Part shown: one piece after another, positions 51,601 to 56,589 of the stretch | Numbering within the stretch: the first letter of the stretch is position 1 | Layout of the letters: each line of letters starts with the position of its first letter | Source: a virus | IMG/VR virus record: IMGVR_UViG_3300008952_000013 | Coordinates: 62,001 to 126,000 of that record | DNA length: 64,000 bases | Strand: one strand, 5' to 3' | The notes under the pieces: model-generated | Told to the model about the DNA's origin: nothing | The model's input: the letters and a program-made list of their open reading frames with translations, nothing else | The model's database searches: none | Made by a program: the position numbers and the translations under genes

Positions 51601-54435
51601 GATGGTTTTCAAACAGAAGATATAGACGCTGCAGTACCTGGTGTATTAGAAGATCAAAATGGTGTATATAGGTTAAAACAAATAGGGGCTTGGTTAACTG
51701 ATTATGAACAGATAGCAAATGGATTTTCTGTTTATGATGATGGTGCTAATTTAGCAACTATTGGTGGTTTATTAAATAGTGATTCTGAATATGAAGCAAT
51801 AAAGAATGGATTTGTAGTTGGTGGTCATCTTCCTGAGATTGGTGCTTTATTAGATAGTGAGTCTGAATATGAAGCAATAAAAGATGGCTTCAACACTGAT
51901 GACAATTTAAATGAAATAGGGAAGCTTCTTGGCGTAGATTATGATGGCAACACACTTTCCTCAGATTATGATTATATAAAATTTGGATTTGCCACTGTTG
52001 ATAATCTTCTAACTATTGGTGGCATGTTAACTTCTGCTAACAATTATGTTAACATAAAAAATGGTTTTGCTGAAAAGGAAGTTAATAATGTTACTGGAGA
52101 AACTAGACTTCAAACTATTGGTGGTTTACTAAGCAGTAATGATGAACATGAAACCATAAAAAATGGATATGTAAATGCTGGATTTCTCACTAATGTTGGT
52201 GCTTTATTAGATCATGAGGATGAACATGAGTTAATAAAATCAGGATATGCTACAGATGCTAATCTTGAAATTGTTGGTGGTTTAATAAACAGTAATGATG
52301 AACACTTAAAAATAAAAACAGCATATGCTACAGATGCTAATCTTGAAATTATTGCTGGATATTTAACTAATGATGTAAGCACAATAAAAGGGCATTTTGT
52401 TAATCATGATGGTGGGTCAAATTTAGTTACTATAGGTGGTCAATTAACTGATGATATAGATGCAATAAAAGGACATTTTGTTAATCATGATGGTGGGTCA
52501 AATTTAGTTACTATAGGTGGTAAATTAACTGATGATATAGATGCAATAAAAGGACATTTTGCTACAGATGCTAATCTTGCAACTATTGGTGGTTTAATAA
52601 ATACTGAGCCAGAACACTTAAAAATAAAAACAGCATATGCCACAGATGCTAATCTTATAATTATTGGTGGCTTAATTACTGAACATGCAGCAATAAAATC
52701 TGCATATGCTACAGATGATAATCTTGAAACTATTGGTGGTTTAATTACTGAACATGCAAAAGTAAAACTTGGATATGATACTGATGATAATTTAGGAGCT
52801 ATTGGTGCTTTATTAATTACAGATAATGATTATGAAAAGATAGCACTAGGGTTTTCAACATTAGGTGGTTCTGATGCTGGTACTAGATTACAGACTGTAG
52901 GGGCTAATATAAACACCAATCATGATGAGATAGCAGCAGGTCTTACTTCAGAACAACTAGCTATTATTGGTGCAAATATAAATGATACTGATACAGTAAC
53001 ATTAGCTGGTGGTGCTACTGCTACTCAACTTGAGTTTGTAGCTCAAAATATAGATTTAACTTCTACTGGATTATCAGGTATTACTGGCTTTTATGACAAC
53101 ATAGCGTTAGAGTTACACCAGTGGGATTATAATCATGGTGTTAATACTCCATCAGGAAGTAAGTTTTATTTCTATAACAACTTAGCTGAATCTTTAAGTA
53201 ATAGATCTCAATATGTGAATCCTAGTGATGATAGTGCAATACCATTTTATTCAAAACTAGCTCTTGGTTTACATAATACAGATGATTTTTACAGTAACAT
53301 TTCATCAAGTATAGATATTGGAAATTTATCAATAAGCTATATAGATCTAGCTACAGCACTTTTAGCTGATGATACTTTTTGCCCTAGTTTAAGTTCAGTG
53401 CTTGATTTTTATGATGATTTAGCTAAAGGTTTTGATGACACTAAATCCACTACAGGTTTCTATAATGAATTAGCTTCTGGATTTCATGATTTAGATAGTA
53501 CCATTGGTGGAAGTGTTCCTGGAGCTATAGATTTCTATGAGAATTTAGCTAATGGTGTAGCTTCTACTACAGCATTTCATGGATATATTGCTCTTGAACT
53601 AGCTGATACAGATAATTTTCATCCACTTTTAGCTGGTGGATTCTTTAATGCTTATTCTGTCAATGACGATGGTAAAATGGCAGGTGAAGTTCTTGTTGAT
53701 GAATTGATAGACAATAGTGCTTTTATAGGTGTTTTAGCATCTAACATAGCAACATCTACAGATTTTTTAGATGCTTTAGTTGAGTGGGAAGACTCTCCAC
53801 ATACTTTCTGGTCAAAACTAGCAGCAGAAATAGATTTAGCAACTTTATCCAGTCATCTTACGCCTATTAATACATTATCACAAGAGAATATGTATGGTCA
53901 AAAAACTATTTCATTAAAATTCCCTAATGATGTACATAGTGATCCAGACAATGATCTTGTAATTGATCATACTCATGATTTTTCTGAAAACATAAGTGTA
54001 TCTGGTTATGCTGATTCTACACAAGTAGATTCTTCAGGAACTGTTGCAGGAACAACAGATTATTGGCCTAGTGGGGGATACAGTAATCCTTCAGATATTA
54101 GATGGAAAGAAAACATTTCTAATTTAACAGAAAGTTCGCTGGATAAACTTTCTAAATTAGAAGTATTCAATTATGTTTGGAAGAAAGATAGACCATTTGC
54201 AGTTGTAGCACCAGAGAAAATTAAGGTAGGTATTTCAGCCCAATCATTAGAAGAACAATATCCTGAATTAATATATGAAGTTAATGGGGTCAAGAACATT
54301 GATACTTTGGGCTTAACCACTACAGTCATTAAAGCTACTCAAGAACTTAAAGAAGAAAATCAACAATTAAAGAAAGAGAATCAAGAACTAAAAGACAAGG
54401 TTGAGAGGTTGTATAAGCACTTAGGACTTAATTGA
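39700..54435 (+). CDS. Giant repeat-rich tail fibre with S74 intramolecular chaperone, 4911 residues
   Basis: The ATG at 39700 follows GGGG (39691-39694), which directly abuts the terminator T-run. Residues 1-1850 are a mixed, aromatic- and acid-rich region without familiar motifs. A fibre module (SSIIETSILSIEDPLIHLAR, residues about 1910-1930) matches modules in the two preceding giants. Residues about 2340-2760 are beta repeats: LTTLGGTLGVTGNTQLNNG x4 and LTVSSGGLEVTGATTLNNK x3, flanked by two copies of a GYGDxSGW module. TTDDHAQYF near residue 3348 is a common fibre motif. Residues about 3710-3800 and 4460-4650 hold FYxxLAxxF repeats that bracket about 21 NLxxIGGLLxxxxEYxxIKxGF repeats (3833-4437). 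The C-terminal 114 residues are a Peptidase_S74 chaperone: Ser4798-Asp-Ile-Arg-Trp-Lys4803, then VGISAQSLEEQYPELI and a coiled-coil tail. Role as a fibre is well supported; receptor unknown. Confidence 0.87.
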   Translation: MNNNRNKNTSTRNHQESHVPSSSSNHQKIAQSDYNHLPIVSPQNRYGLMDWDLLKSDPLLYGKGVLYGRMIIAGSYLGNRKYTATIEQIHDRVVQTITPISAEEFVDEDGNPKLTPLTEEQYESAVEEGLAPQGWEANQQFVDSTQCIIRFDDFKISYNDRRSKKNKPEVDYYYIVWDADESVEWSMVHQIGAALFSNISADFEAWLASDPIIFRDIDSEEFTADTTSLWSTSMTYEEWLDKFLARNEAKPSDQFLAWVQNGFNVTVANSILNGEGLASLGDIDNLFGEGVSKKYRIENYRDYGDKNRRDAIQNKEGNSSINDRYGQYYVLKNIDVTDIVEGKETTIVSDVTKIEIEEDGQTIKPFFNQQFDESSGKHYFSYLNDNNFQLKSTDFGPHTYNVEYYGDYIAYNTQENLDAYNAWIIENSEEHNSDPTKVFEALGFTNSDDSFRTEPPIVASGFFEDDYAHFVDNYEIQQAYMNSFGKSWFDLLSSDKDLASSVERVERYSDYLAKRGLDDTELNKLGYQADYFEAYEKSTGQRAFNLDKNLPDDQQPDEETDRVYANLIHGTFPLELSNNKTFTGTVSIIAPDIFYDYRNRYLEFLDVDNFGFQSIVDNKELQYKYKDEFYSNLSSRRLEIIDKSDEFSPTTYGDWGERSQLYPGYLKLQRNRGHYRVYSDVFKNYVNSFVDSGRFPSFEDVIGQLVDETNLITNADYAIWDFERQSKRNELYSEASDPSNTYHSEYSDYQNDLDDWNNNGQVGDEPIDPFIGLANSFLESSGVVSIHGSRLQGIPSEDIRFGDGNIYSEPDQEIPEYSTNPIWTQWDGYSAEKKQETTLEWDQWVVDHEAWVELGSTQEPEPEEPSGKYKYPEPYKTVVNKMRVENTLQFREKIADSLEKVFERDIDYTVDPLSSETVSVDLGFLVDKGIVPSEEEYLEKYKTNYKLTATKSFYYIGGNGEKIYYQEEDRDNTDLIKPKEELIKHNSKRRSYFKQNGSPVTKKDFTNIGSSLEEISFDFHITSDFKRWYKFNQFKGFTAYEMLYNCLNPLYSTADGQSYRTEKLLHLDWNGAYGTLENKVTKISWEKDLANNQTSLNWNNLNLSGYSLFDPTDVYSGKLIEMLIYQALVNKKPFVYEYYIEVDNWYLLPDLTDESKKAYDEEYSYKGTPYELIPDQEDESDVFFSELSSDKIYFSVKMKDEDGYYSSLSSNFTSLDRGRLTLHQGLIGANNAGILEVDDFKPLFTAVVSGSSFNIKEYTPLAKYRNISGVLIDEEVSIFHPEVKADQQYQTYQKGTQSFLDLTSKHISIKSDDWQVDVSEKEVENGESTYLQNKEEKGFFASQDGINIHKTFSIIEPEYYVYNDQGILEEEVPETSTEKEFSINLSHSTLTIDNPYQSKNSPNTILDSDKLELRSDAGGITLSLNSNVDNGSSLSDRPSIIIEDDSYNYFILTNDGVVNVSGDYKDFSSHKFGKTLEIYAPTVSMDTGWLSINSDGRYDYTSVITHSYLGHDQILINEFNYSNLLTPSSIVLTNKHSILDDNVRLDPSTGNELFNIREEEDDSTKTYSLAIPFGSFGQMYYIENIDVDTRYGDFQTHLALKNYNPALFGSPVVDIDDPYSFATPPNQEQSANISTWFSLKNWIISRPYLSQYSLTKEDLLKFKRFTNDDNFDFPNGEEENYLHFITPHYVDFIETPDFHSYASELTLKPNYLSISHVNEGAMFRHGLMALSENDRLELYPKAFAQVTKDNITIKNKDEEKLILEANLVAGENSSGKFVLNTNNGLVLFDNLTDDNDEVSDFEDLISKSKSTLTTSGVSFIDNLSSDPKFEELAEPGDEWGYEVSLGRLSGLRLTSNILLESESEDPNSEDSKIVGSYTTSIKPKEATFGGNVEVKNDLLIQGDFLVTGESSIIETSILSIEDPLIHLARGNEGLNIMDLGIYGDYFDASDQIVNPEYENYQNNLGNTNWLLNWQTENEYITQTQNEVATDEDGNPIIPSQYIGGHPTRFAFVKKRNTISDFYLLADLPQDDKDFFEETDDNEIINYQIKEDNFAKEYLATLYANLAPFNLTLKSFNHITSIEPDLYSQIEYAWESDADLEQQDGSDINTETEINSIVLKEGKITVSHELNSQGSLTVDGSAKLKNDLVIENTSLFEAYTTYMGDGGSDALAYFNLDEVPTETIEVFKVDNIGNTDIFGTASIRRTLSVDKKTTLSDELEVTGVTTLNDNLNIGDVGDDDLPQFSVIESSGNTNIKGTLGVKGITTLDSSLQSRNIYAGGSIYVQIPPNTDSGNTAPINTFEIDRDTGNTTIKGTLDVKEEDKLTTLSKLKVLDSIDISGFVTFGGYGDKSGWLITGNDDTNGDDLDNEETTENITTYIKASVDASVNDGLPHSVILISDGEDSLTTLSTVSSTINGTLAVTGTLDVDELTTLGGTLGVTGNTQLNNGLTVTDDLTTLGGTLGVTGNTQLDGGLTVSNELTTLGGTLDVTGATQLNNGLTVTDDLTTLGGTLSVAGATQLNNGLEVSNALTTLNQGLSVTGDVTTLTGSLTVTGATTFNDGSATAIDNTLTVTGATVLNSTLSVLNNLTTLHSLVVNGGITFNDITVFDGYGDESGWIITGNDDTDGGEYNSDDSDINSTTYIKASVDASVNDGLPNSVILISDGDGTEENTVITTLSAVDSTISGTITTTGTTTSGGKLTVSSDGLEVTGATTLNNKLTVSSGGLEVTGATTLNNKLTVSSGGLEVTGATLLQDTRMTSWEIWKNDDEDENTLSRNSNDGVLTLGKGLIKGSQIGEIPSDIVTGNSTDILGAGEVTYEAWLQGVKDFSFLVGHSLPAIGLSAETLEVLVGEDKPYSNNKLLSQDIFTSGINKAVELGFSEAERAFVTGYLTFYEDNSGQSRNTSGGFDEPENTHSNSIPTDGIYSPIASRAWVNNRNIKLGVKQTNESIPYFDLSFREMDSSQTFNDNSNSILLFDSSDNSINLTYSNDSSNNHIIDITADIPEQAKPLEMFFYPTFDFKELLPLIKEKGTGGDPQFIFDYNQFQIPGKWQDFIETKEVQVEVTKKREISKVNFTTITVNAIELWNTTWKDYFEGANSAAEAADQEPPYDMDLISEHVADTDLEHIHIPDAMDAQIGGFDPQTSQQIMPELDEPIRLRIPEDVSTEEEEYTVWEPTTEEDVVQSLVIQPSYATTAELVATVAGQQQEFKHGWIMQQPNGTQVVEYNNPIEYDNLTVVYVDQYGERITQPNDVNTQSVKGFQRLFEFFSHKFGDIESSFRSKNFWTGKDPYIPRKYQYYLANDIDEASTTRSHFSGQLVELGFPDIMNKESFQHLDSKHNLTIQKTTTDDHAQYFGDLFDNYESYTNIVGDLSEGVDGVIFSEEVSTKNVFYAVTDSHVEEVFNVSNNFQVDSVSGADNAASVVGITENDTEIGFYYPVVKYATHWESNTRIPINTAMYIASDGGDLVVTNDGQELNYLNSIEQLGLYFVNLIKKDLEGIFNTWDGGNKPWLYKDNRGDWIGFDHYYQPSGTDNLVYYAQSKLSKGYDGKASAQHTDLRERNLVDFTEWVELRFTEFDDYNYNALEEVFQQIYDTIDGLDNDYHPLEGNPNLDFTAKTLTSAGSIAGLDISASGGYNSSDDSWSGGFNGDLDASYADITTAVITNLTLKNPGSTITNLLLTAEQNEALAAEVSAEQIRNAFDLVDDLGVSLLDKFAEEFDTNDSLTFYEDLAKTFDSNDQYFEEAGTIEFYERLAKSFDIFDRHNDTAGVTVFDFYEELAKELDTVTNFYLQLSAQLTSGQVSNVGSFINRYDNLASGFQTISSDNDQDHNHIERLQQVGARFVEYGNLADGFENESIIVSVSSQNIDGAWRLEQVGANLDGYGHIKDGFSQNGDRLKEIGYLLTGSNDYSQIKAGFIEGNPGMVNLQEIGERLTIASDYNQIKVGFANSDDRLKEVGARLVEYETLADGFQTEDIDAAVPGVLEDQNGVYRLKQIGAWLTDYEQIANGFSVYDDGANLATIGGLLNSDSEYEAIKNGFVVGGHLPEIGALLDSESEYEAIKDGFNTDDNLNEIGKLLGVDYDGNTLSSDYDYIKFGFATVDNLLTIGGMLTSANNYVNIKNGFAEKEVNNVTGETRLQTIGGLLSSNDEHETIKNGYVNAGFLTNVGALLDHEDEHELIKSGYATDANLEIVGGLINSNDEHLKIKTAYATDANLEIIAGYLTNDVSTIKGHFVNHDGGSNLVTIGGQLTDDIDAIKGHFVNHDGGSNLVTIGGKLTDDIDAIKGHFATDANLATIGGLINTEPEHLKIKTAYATDANLIIIGGLITEHAAIKSAYATDDNLETIGGLITEHAKVKLGYDTDDNLGAIGALLITDNDYEKIALGFSTLGGSDAGTRLQTVGANINTNHDEIAAGLTSEQLAIIGANINDTDTVTLAGGATATQLEFVAQNIDLTSTGLSGITGFYDNIALELHQWDYNHGVNTPSGSKFYFYNNLAESLSNRSQYVNPSDDSAIPFYSKLALGLHNTDDFYSNISSSIDIGNLSISYIDLATALLADDTFCPSLSSVLDFYDDLAKGFDDTKSTTGFYNELASGFHDLDSTIGGSVPGAIDFYENLANGVASTTAFHGYIALELADTDNFHPLLAGGFFNAYSVNDDGKMAGEVLVDELIDNSAFIGVLASNIATSTDFLDALVEWEDSPHTFWSKLAAEIDLATLSSHLTPINTLSQENMYGQKTISLKFPNDVHSDPDNDLVIDHTHDFSENISVSGYADSTQVDSSGTVAGTTDYWPSGGYSNPSDIRWKENISNLTESSLDKLSKLEVFNYVWKKDRPFAVVAPEKIKVGISAQSLEEQYPELIYEVNGVKNIDTLGLTTTVIKATQELKEENQQLKKENQELKDKVERLYKHLGLN
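46729..47755 (+). repeat. Duplicated GYGD-SGW module flanking beta repeats
   Basis: Two copies of an approximately 75-residue module lie at about 46729-46945 and 47518-47755. Each begins GYGDxSGW(L/I)ITGNDDT and contains TTYIKASVDASVNDGLP and SVILISDG. The second copy is slightly longer because of an acidic loop. Between them sits the 25-residue repeat block. Within the giant fibre this looks like an internal segmental duplication. Confidence 0.8.
46981..47280 (+). repeat. Four tandem 75-bp repeats (25 residues each)
   Basis: Copies start at 46981, 47056, 47131 and 47206 and read LTTLGGTLGVTGNTQLNNG plus a short linker. A degenerate fifth unit follows from 47281. Period is exactly 75 bases, keeping the frame. 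Copies differ mainly at synonymous or conservative positions. Confidence 0.9.
47794..47945 (+). repeat. Tandem 57-bp repeats (19 residues each)
   Basis: Units begin at 47794, 47851 and 47908 and encode LTVSSGGLEVTGATTLNNK. The first differs from the second by one base (GAT to GGT). The third is identical to the second over the 38 bases before it diverges. The near identity points to recent slippage or unequal recombination inside the gene. Confidence 0.92.
51198..53010 (+). repeat. Array of about 21 IGG/IK-GF peptide repeats
   Basis: Residues about 3833-4437 of the 4911-residue fibre repeat a unit of 19-29 residues with the consensus NLxxIGGLLxxxxEYxxIKxGFxTD. By reading I count about 21 units, some with insertions (for example near 51950). 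The N-terminal units use RLxxVGARLxEYxxLADGF and the C-terminal ones NLxxIGGLITEHAAIKSAY, so the array shows a gradient. I do not recognise this repeat family; the pattern suggests short helices in a long trimeric stalk. Confidence 0.85.
52393..52554 (+). repeat. Near-perfect 81-bp tandem duplication
   Basis: Two consecutive 81-base units (52393-52473 and 52474-52554, 27 residues each) appear to differ at only two bases: C/A at 52441 versus 52522, and a G/A near the unit boundary. They sit within the longer IGG repeat array and mark its most recent expansion. Confidence 0.92.
54091..54432 (+). other. Peptidase_S74 chaperone domain (second copy)
   Basis: This codes for the C-terminal 114 residues of the 4911-residue fibre. 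SDIRWK places Ser4798 and Lys4803 five residues apart, as in the known self-cleaving pair. GISAQSLEEQYPELI follows and the chain ends in a long charged coiled coil (KEENQQLKKENQELKDKVER). It is clearly diverged from the copy ending at 39252, so the two chaperones are not a recent duplication. Confidence 0.87.
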
Positions 54436-54468
54436 ATTCTATATAAAAATGGGGTAAGATATAGTAAT

Positions 54469-54498
54469 TTTACAAATAGGCAATGAATCATGTATAAT
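54469..54498 (+). promoter_or_regulatory. Sigma70-type promoter for the tail-tube operon
   Basis: TTTACA (54469-54474, one mismatch) is followed by an 18-base spacer and a perfect TATAAT (54493-54498). Transcription should begin near 54505, where the 11-bp hairpin starts. It would drive the 80-residue gene and the tail terminator and tube genes downstream. Confidence 0.7.
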
Positions 54499-54504
54499 AG
54501 TCAA

Positions 54505-54549
54505 GCCCTATTTTGTTTTTTGACTCCTTTTTGAATTTCAAAATAGGGC
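54505..54549 (+). promoter_or_regulatory. 5'-terminal leader hairpin before the 80-residue gene
   Basis: GCCCTATTTTG (54505-54515) and CAAAATAGGGC (54539-54549) are perfect 11-bp inverted repeats separated by a 23-base pyrimidine-rich loop. The stem begins at the expected transcription start. Its 3' arm contains AGGG (54545-54548), the only candidate ribosome site for the ATG at 54559, so folding could hide it. The A/T mix that follows is a poor terminator tail. The loop holds GACTCCTTTTT, the complement of a purine-rich leader element used by two other genes in this window. Confidence 0.65.
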
Positions 54550-54558
54550 ATTTTAATT

Positions 54559-54801
54559 ATGCAGATAACAAGAAATATTAAAATAGATATTCCTGATTTA
54601 AAGATGAATCAATCTCATCTTAACTATATGGCACAACAACATGCAGTTCAATTTTTAAGCACTAAAGATTATTATAATGTTACTACACTTCAAGCTAGAA
54701 GCATTAGGGCTGAAGGTAGATTAAACAGTGCTAAAATTCATCTTGAAGGGAATCAAAATTTCATTACTAAAATATCAGATCATGTGTTAGAGGACTTTTA
54801 A
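54559..54801 (+). CDS. Unidentified 80-residue protein, first gene of the tube operon
   Basis: I do not recognise this protein. It is small, mildly basic, without cysteine, signal or membrane segment, and looks mostly helical after an initial beta-like stretch (MQITRNIKIDIPDL). Its stop overlaps the start of the next gene by one base, so the two are translationally coupled. Position directly before a probable tail terminator suggests a head-tail joining or tail-completion role, but only by context. Its only ribosome-site candidate lies in the 3' arm of the leader hairpin. Confidence 0.7.
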   Translation: MQITRNIKIDIPDLKMNQSHLNYMAQQHAVQFLSTKDYYNVTTLQARSIRAEGRLNSAKIHLEGNQNFITKISDHVLEDF

Positions 54802-55364
54802 TGGCATTTAGTGTAACCTCAGACATATATAAGACTATATTTGAAACACTAGTAAGTGAAAGTGATGGTGGTGAGCTAGATTATGTAACTACTTTTCAAT
54901 CTAGGTTTTACCCTGTAAGAAGGGAAATGGAATATAACGCTTTATATCCCTATGTGTTCTTAAGTTTTTCAGGCACATCAAATGAAGAATTACACTCCAT
55001 GCCACAAATGCATCAATATACTAGCACTATTAGTGTGGTGGTGTTAACTTGGAATGAGGGTGATGTAAATGTTCAAACAGATGCAGGAGATCTAAATCAA
55101 GATGCAGGTTATGTTGATTTAGAAAGCAAGGGTGTTTTAGAGGTTATTGAGGATATTAAGAGGGTAATTTATACTACCCATAAAGTTAATAGATTTGGAT
55201 ATAGTGAAGGTGAAAAAAGAATTGCTATGTCTGCAGATATAGATTGGAACTTTGGCACAGTAGAAAGTCCTACTGTAACAAGCTTACAACCATTGTTGTT
55301 AAGTCCTTACATTGAGGCTAAACAATTAAACATTAATATTACCATTAGGGAAGGTAGAATATAA
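54801..55364 (+). CDS. Probable tail terminator (tail completion) protein
   Basis: 187 residues. The ATG overlaps the previous stop by one base and has AGAGGA (54789-54794) six bases upstream. The layout fits gpU-like tail terminators: an N-terminal helix (SDIYKTIFETLVSE), a beta segment (ALYPYVFLSFSG), a central strand with TSTISVVVLTWNEG, a helix (VLEVIEDIKRVIY), and final strands including DWNFGTVESP and LNINITIREG. Members of that family cap the tail tube and join it to the head, and are usually encoded just before the tube gene, as here. There is no motif that would make the call certain. A head-tail adaptor is the main alternative. Confidence 0.5.
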   Translation: MAFSVTSDIYKTIFETLVSESDGGELDYVTTFQSRFYPVRREMEYNALYPYVFLSFSGTSNEELHSMPQMHQYTSTISVVVLTWNEGDVNVQTDAGDLNQDAGYVDLESKGVLEVIEDIKRVIYTTHKVNRFGYSEGEKRIAMSADIDWNFGTVESPTVTSLQPLLLSPYIEAKQLNINITIREGRI

Positions 55365-55374
55365 GGGGTTCAAA

Positions 55375-56589
55375 ATGGCAACATTTGCAAGATTTTCATC
55401 AGGAGCTATAGGTTTAGGCTCAAGATTGTTCTTAGGGGAAGAAACTGCATGGGGAGATGCAGTTACAGAACTAAAAACATATAACATCTATAATCAACCT
55501 GGTCAAAGACCAGTAAAAACTACTACACCAATTGATGTTCCACAGCTTTATCCATCAATGTTGAGAAGAAAACCCATTAAGAGTTCAGTATCTGTAGAGG
55601 GTTCCTATACTTTCTCTTTACCTAAAACGAATATAGCTGATTTTCTTACTTTAATTTTAGGTGATGATGATGGAACAGGTGGAGTTTATGCCTTGAAGCC
55701 TTATAACACTAATAGTTGGACTATAATTCAAACAATTGGTGATACTAGGATTGCTAGATATACTGGAATGAAAGCTCAATCCATGACTTTAAATATTACA
55801 GCAGATGCTGTAGCTTCTTTTGATGTTGCTTTCTTAGGTAAAGATGAAGAGGTAGATACACCACTTAATGCAAATGGAGATGGTTCTAGTACTGGTTGGT
55901 TTACATTTGGTGGTGCTTATGCAGCACCTTTTGCATTAACAGATGGAAAAATATCTGGTTGGGCCAATAATGATTTTAGAACTGGATTAGATGAATTTGA
56001 TGCTGCTGGTGCAGCAGGTACAGATAGTGTTTTTGCTACATATGACAACTTTGTAGATTATTTCCCATCTTGGAGTGCTACTTTAAGGGTACAAAAATTA
56101 GGTTCGCCTAATACAAATGTTGCTGGTAGTGCTTTATCAACTACGCCTATTGATGAAGACAACACTATTGTTCCATTTTCAGATCTAAGTCTAACTGTTA
56201 ATAATGCATTAGAGTTTCCCACTTACATCAATGGAACCATTAACAGGAATGAACCTGTTCAAACTAGCTATAAAGAAGTAACTGGCACAATGACAGTTCC
56301 ATTCAATGAATTCACTGAAAAATTTATTGAAGATGGGATCTTTAAACAGGAAAATTATATAGCTACTATCAGTTTTACTGATCCAGATGGTGGCTCTAGT
56401 GCTGTAGAATTTAAACTACCAAACTTCTGTGTTACAGGGGATGGTGGTTTACCAGATATTCCAGAAGGTGAGGTTACTTTACCATTGTCTTTTGGTGCTT
56501 ATGCAGCTTTAGATAATAATGATACTAGTTTTGCTGATGGTAATCCTGAAGGAACAGAAGCTCCTTTAGTAGTTACAGTTACTGCTTAA
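55375..56589 (+). CDS. Tail-tube-type protein, paralogue 1
   Basis: 404 residues; AAGGGG (55363-55368) lies six bases before the ATG. The first strands (SRLFLGEETAWGDAV) match the opening of Phage_tube_2-like tail tube proteins. A central strand pair (TGMKAQSMTLNITADAVASF, then FLGKD) and a late pair (TGTMTVPF, then LPLSFGAY) complete the tube fold shared with the next three genes. It has no recognisable Ig-like extension. Being first in the series, with the best ribosome site, it is the likeliest major tube subunit; that ranking is inference. Its stop overlaps the next ATG by one base. Confidence 0.72.
   Translation: MATFARFSSGAIGLGSRLFLGEETAWGDAVTELKTYNIYNQPGQRPVKTTTPIDVPQLYPSMLRRKPIKSSVSVEGSYTFSLPKTNIADFLTLILGDDDGTGGVYALKPYNTNSWTIIQTIGDTRIARYTGMKAQSMTLNITADAVASFDVAFLGKDEEVDTPLNANGDGSSTGWFTFGGAYAAPFALTDGKISGWANNDFRTGLDEFDAAGAAGTDSVFATYDNFVDYFPSWSATLRVQKLGSPNTNVAGSALSTTPIDEDNTIVPFSDLSLTVNNALEFPTYINGTINRNEPVQTSYKEVTGTMTVPFNEFTEKFIEDGIFKQENYIATISFTDPDGGSSAVEFKLPNFCVTGDGGLPDIPEGEVTLPLSFGAYAALDNNDTSFADGNPEGTEAPLVVTVTA

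Noticed and set aside
54505-54549. The leader hairpin read as a terminator of the 4911-residue gene
   Set aside because: The 23-base loop and the A/T-mixed tail (ATTTTAATT) are poor for termination, and the stem starts at the expected start point of a good promoter, so a leader role fits better.
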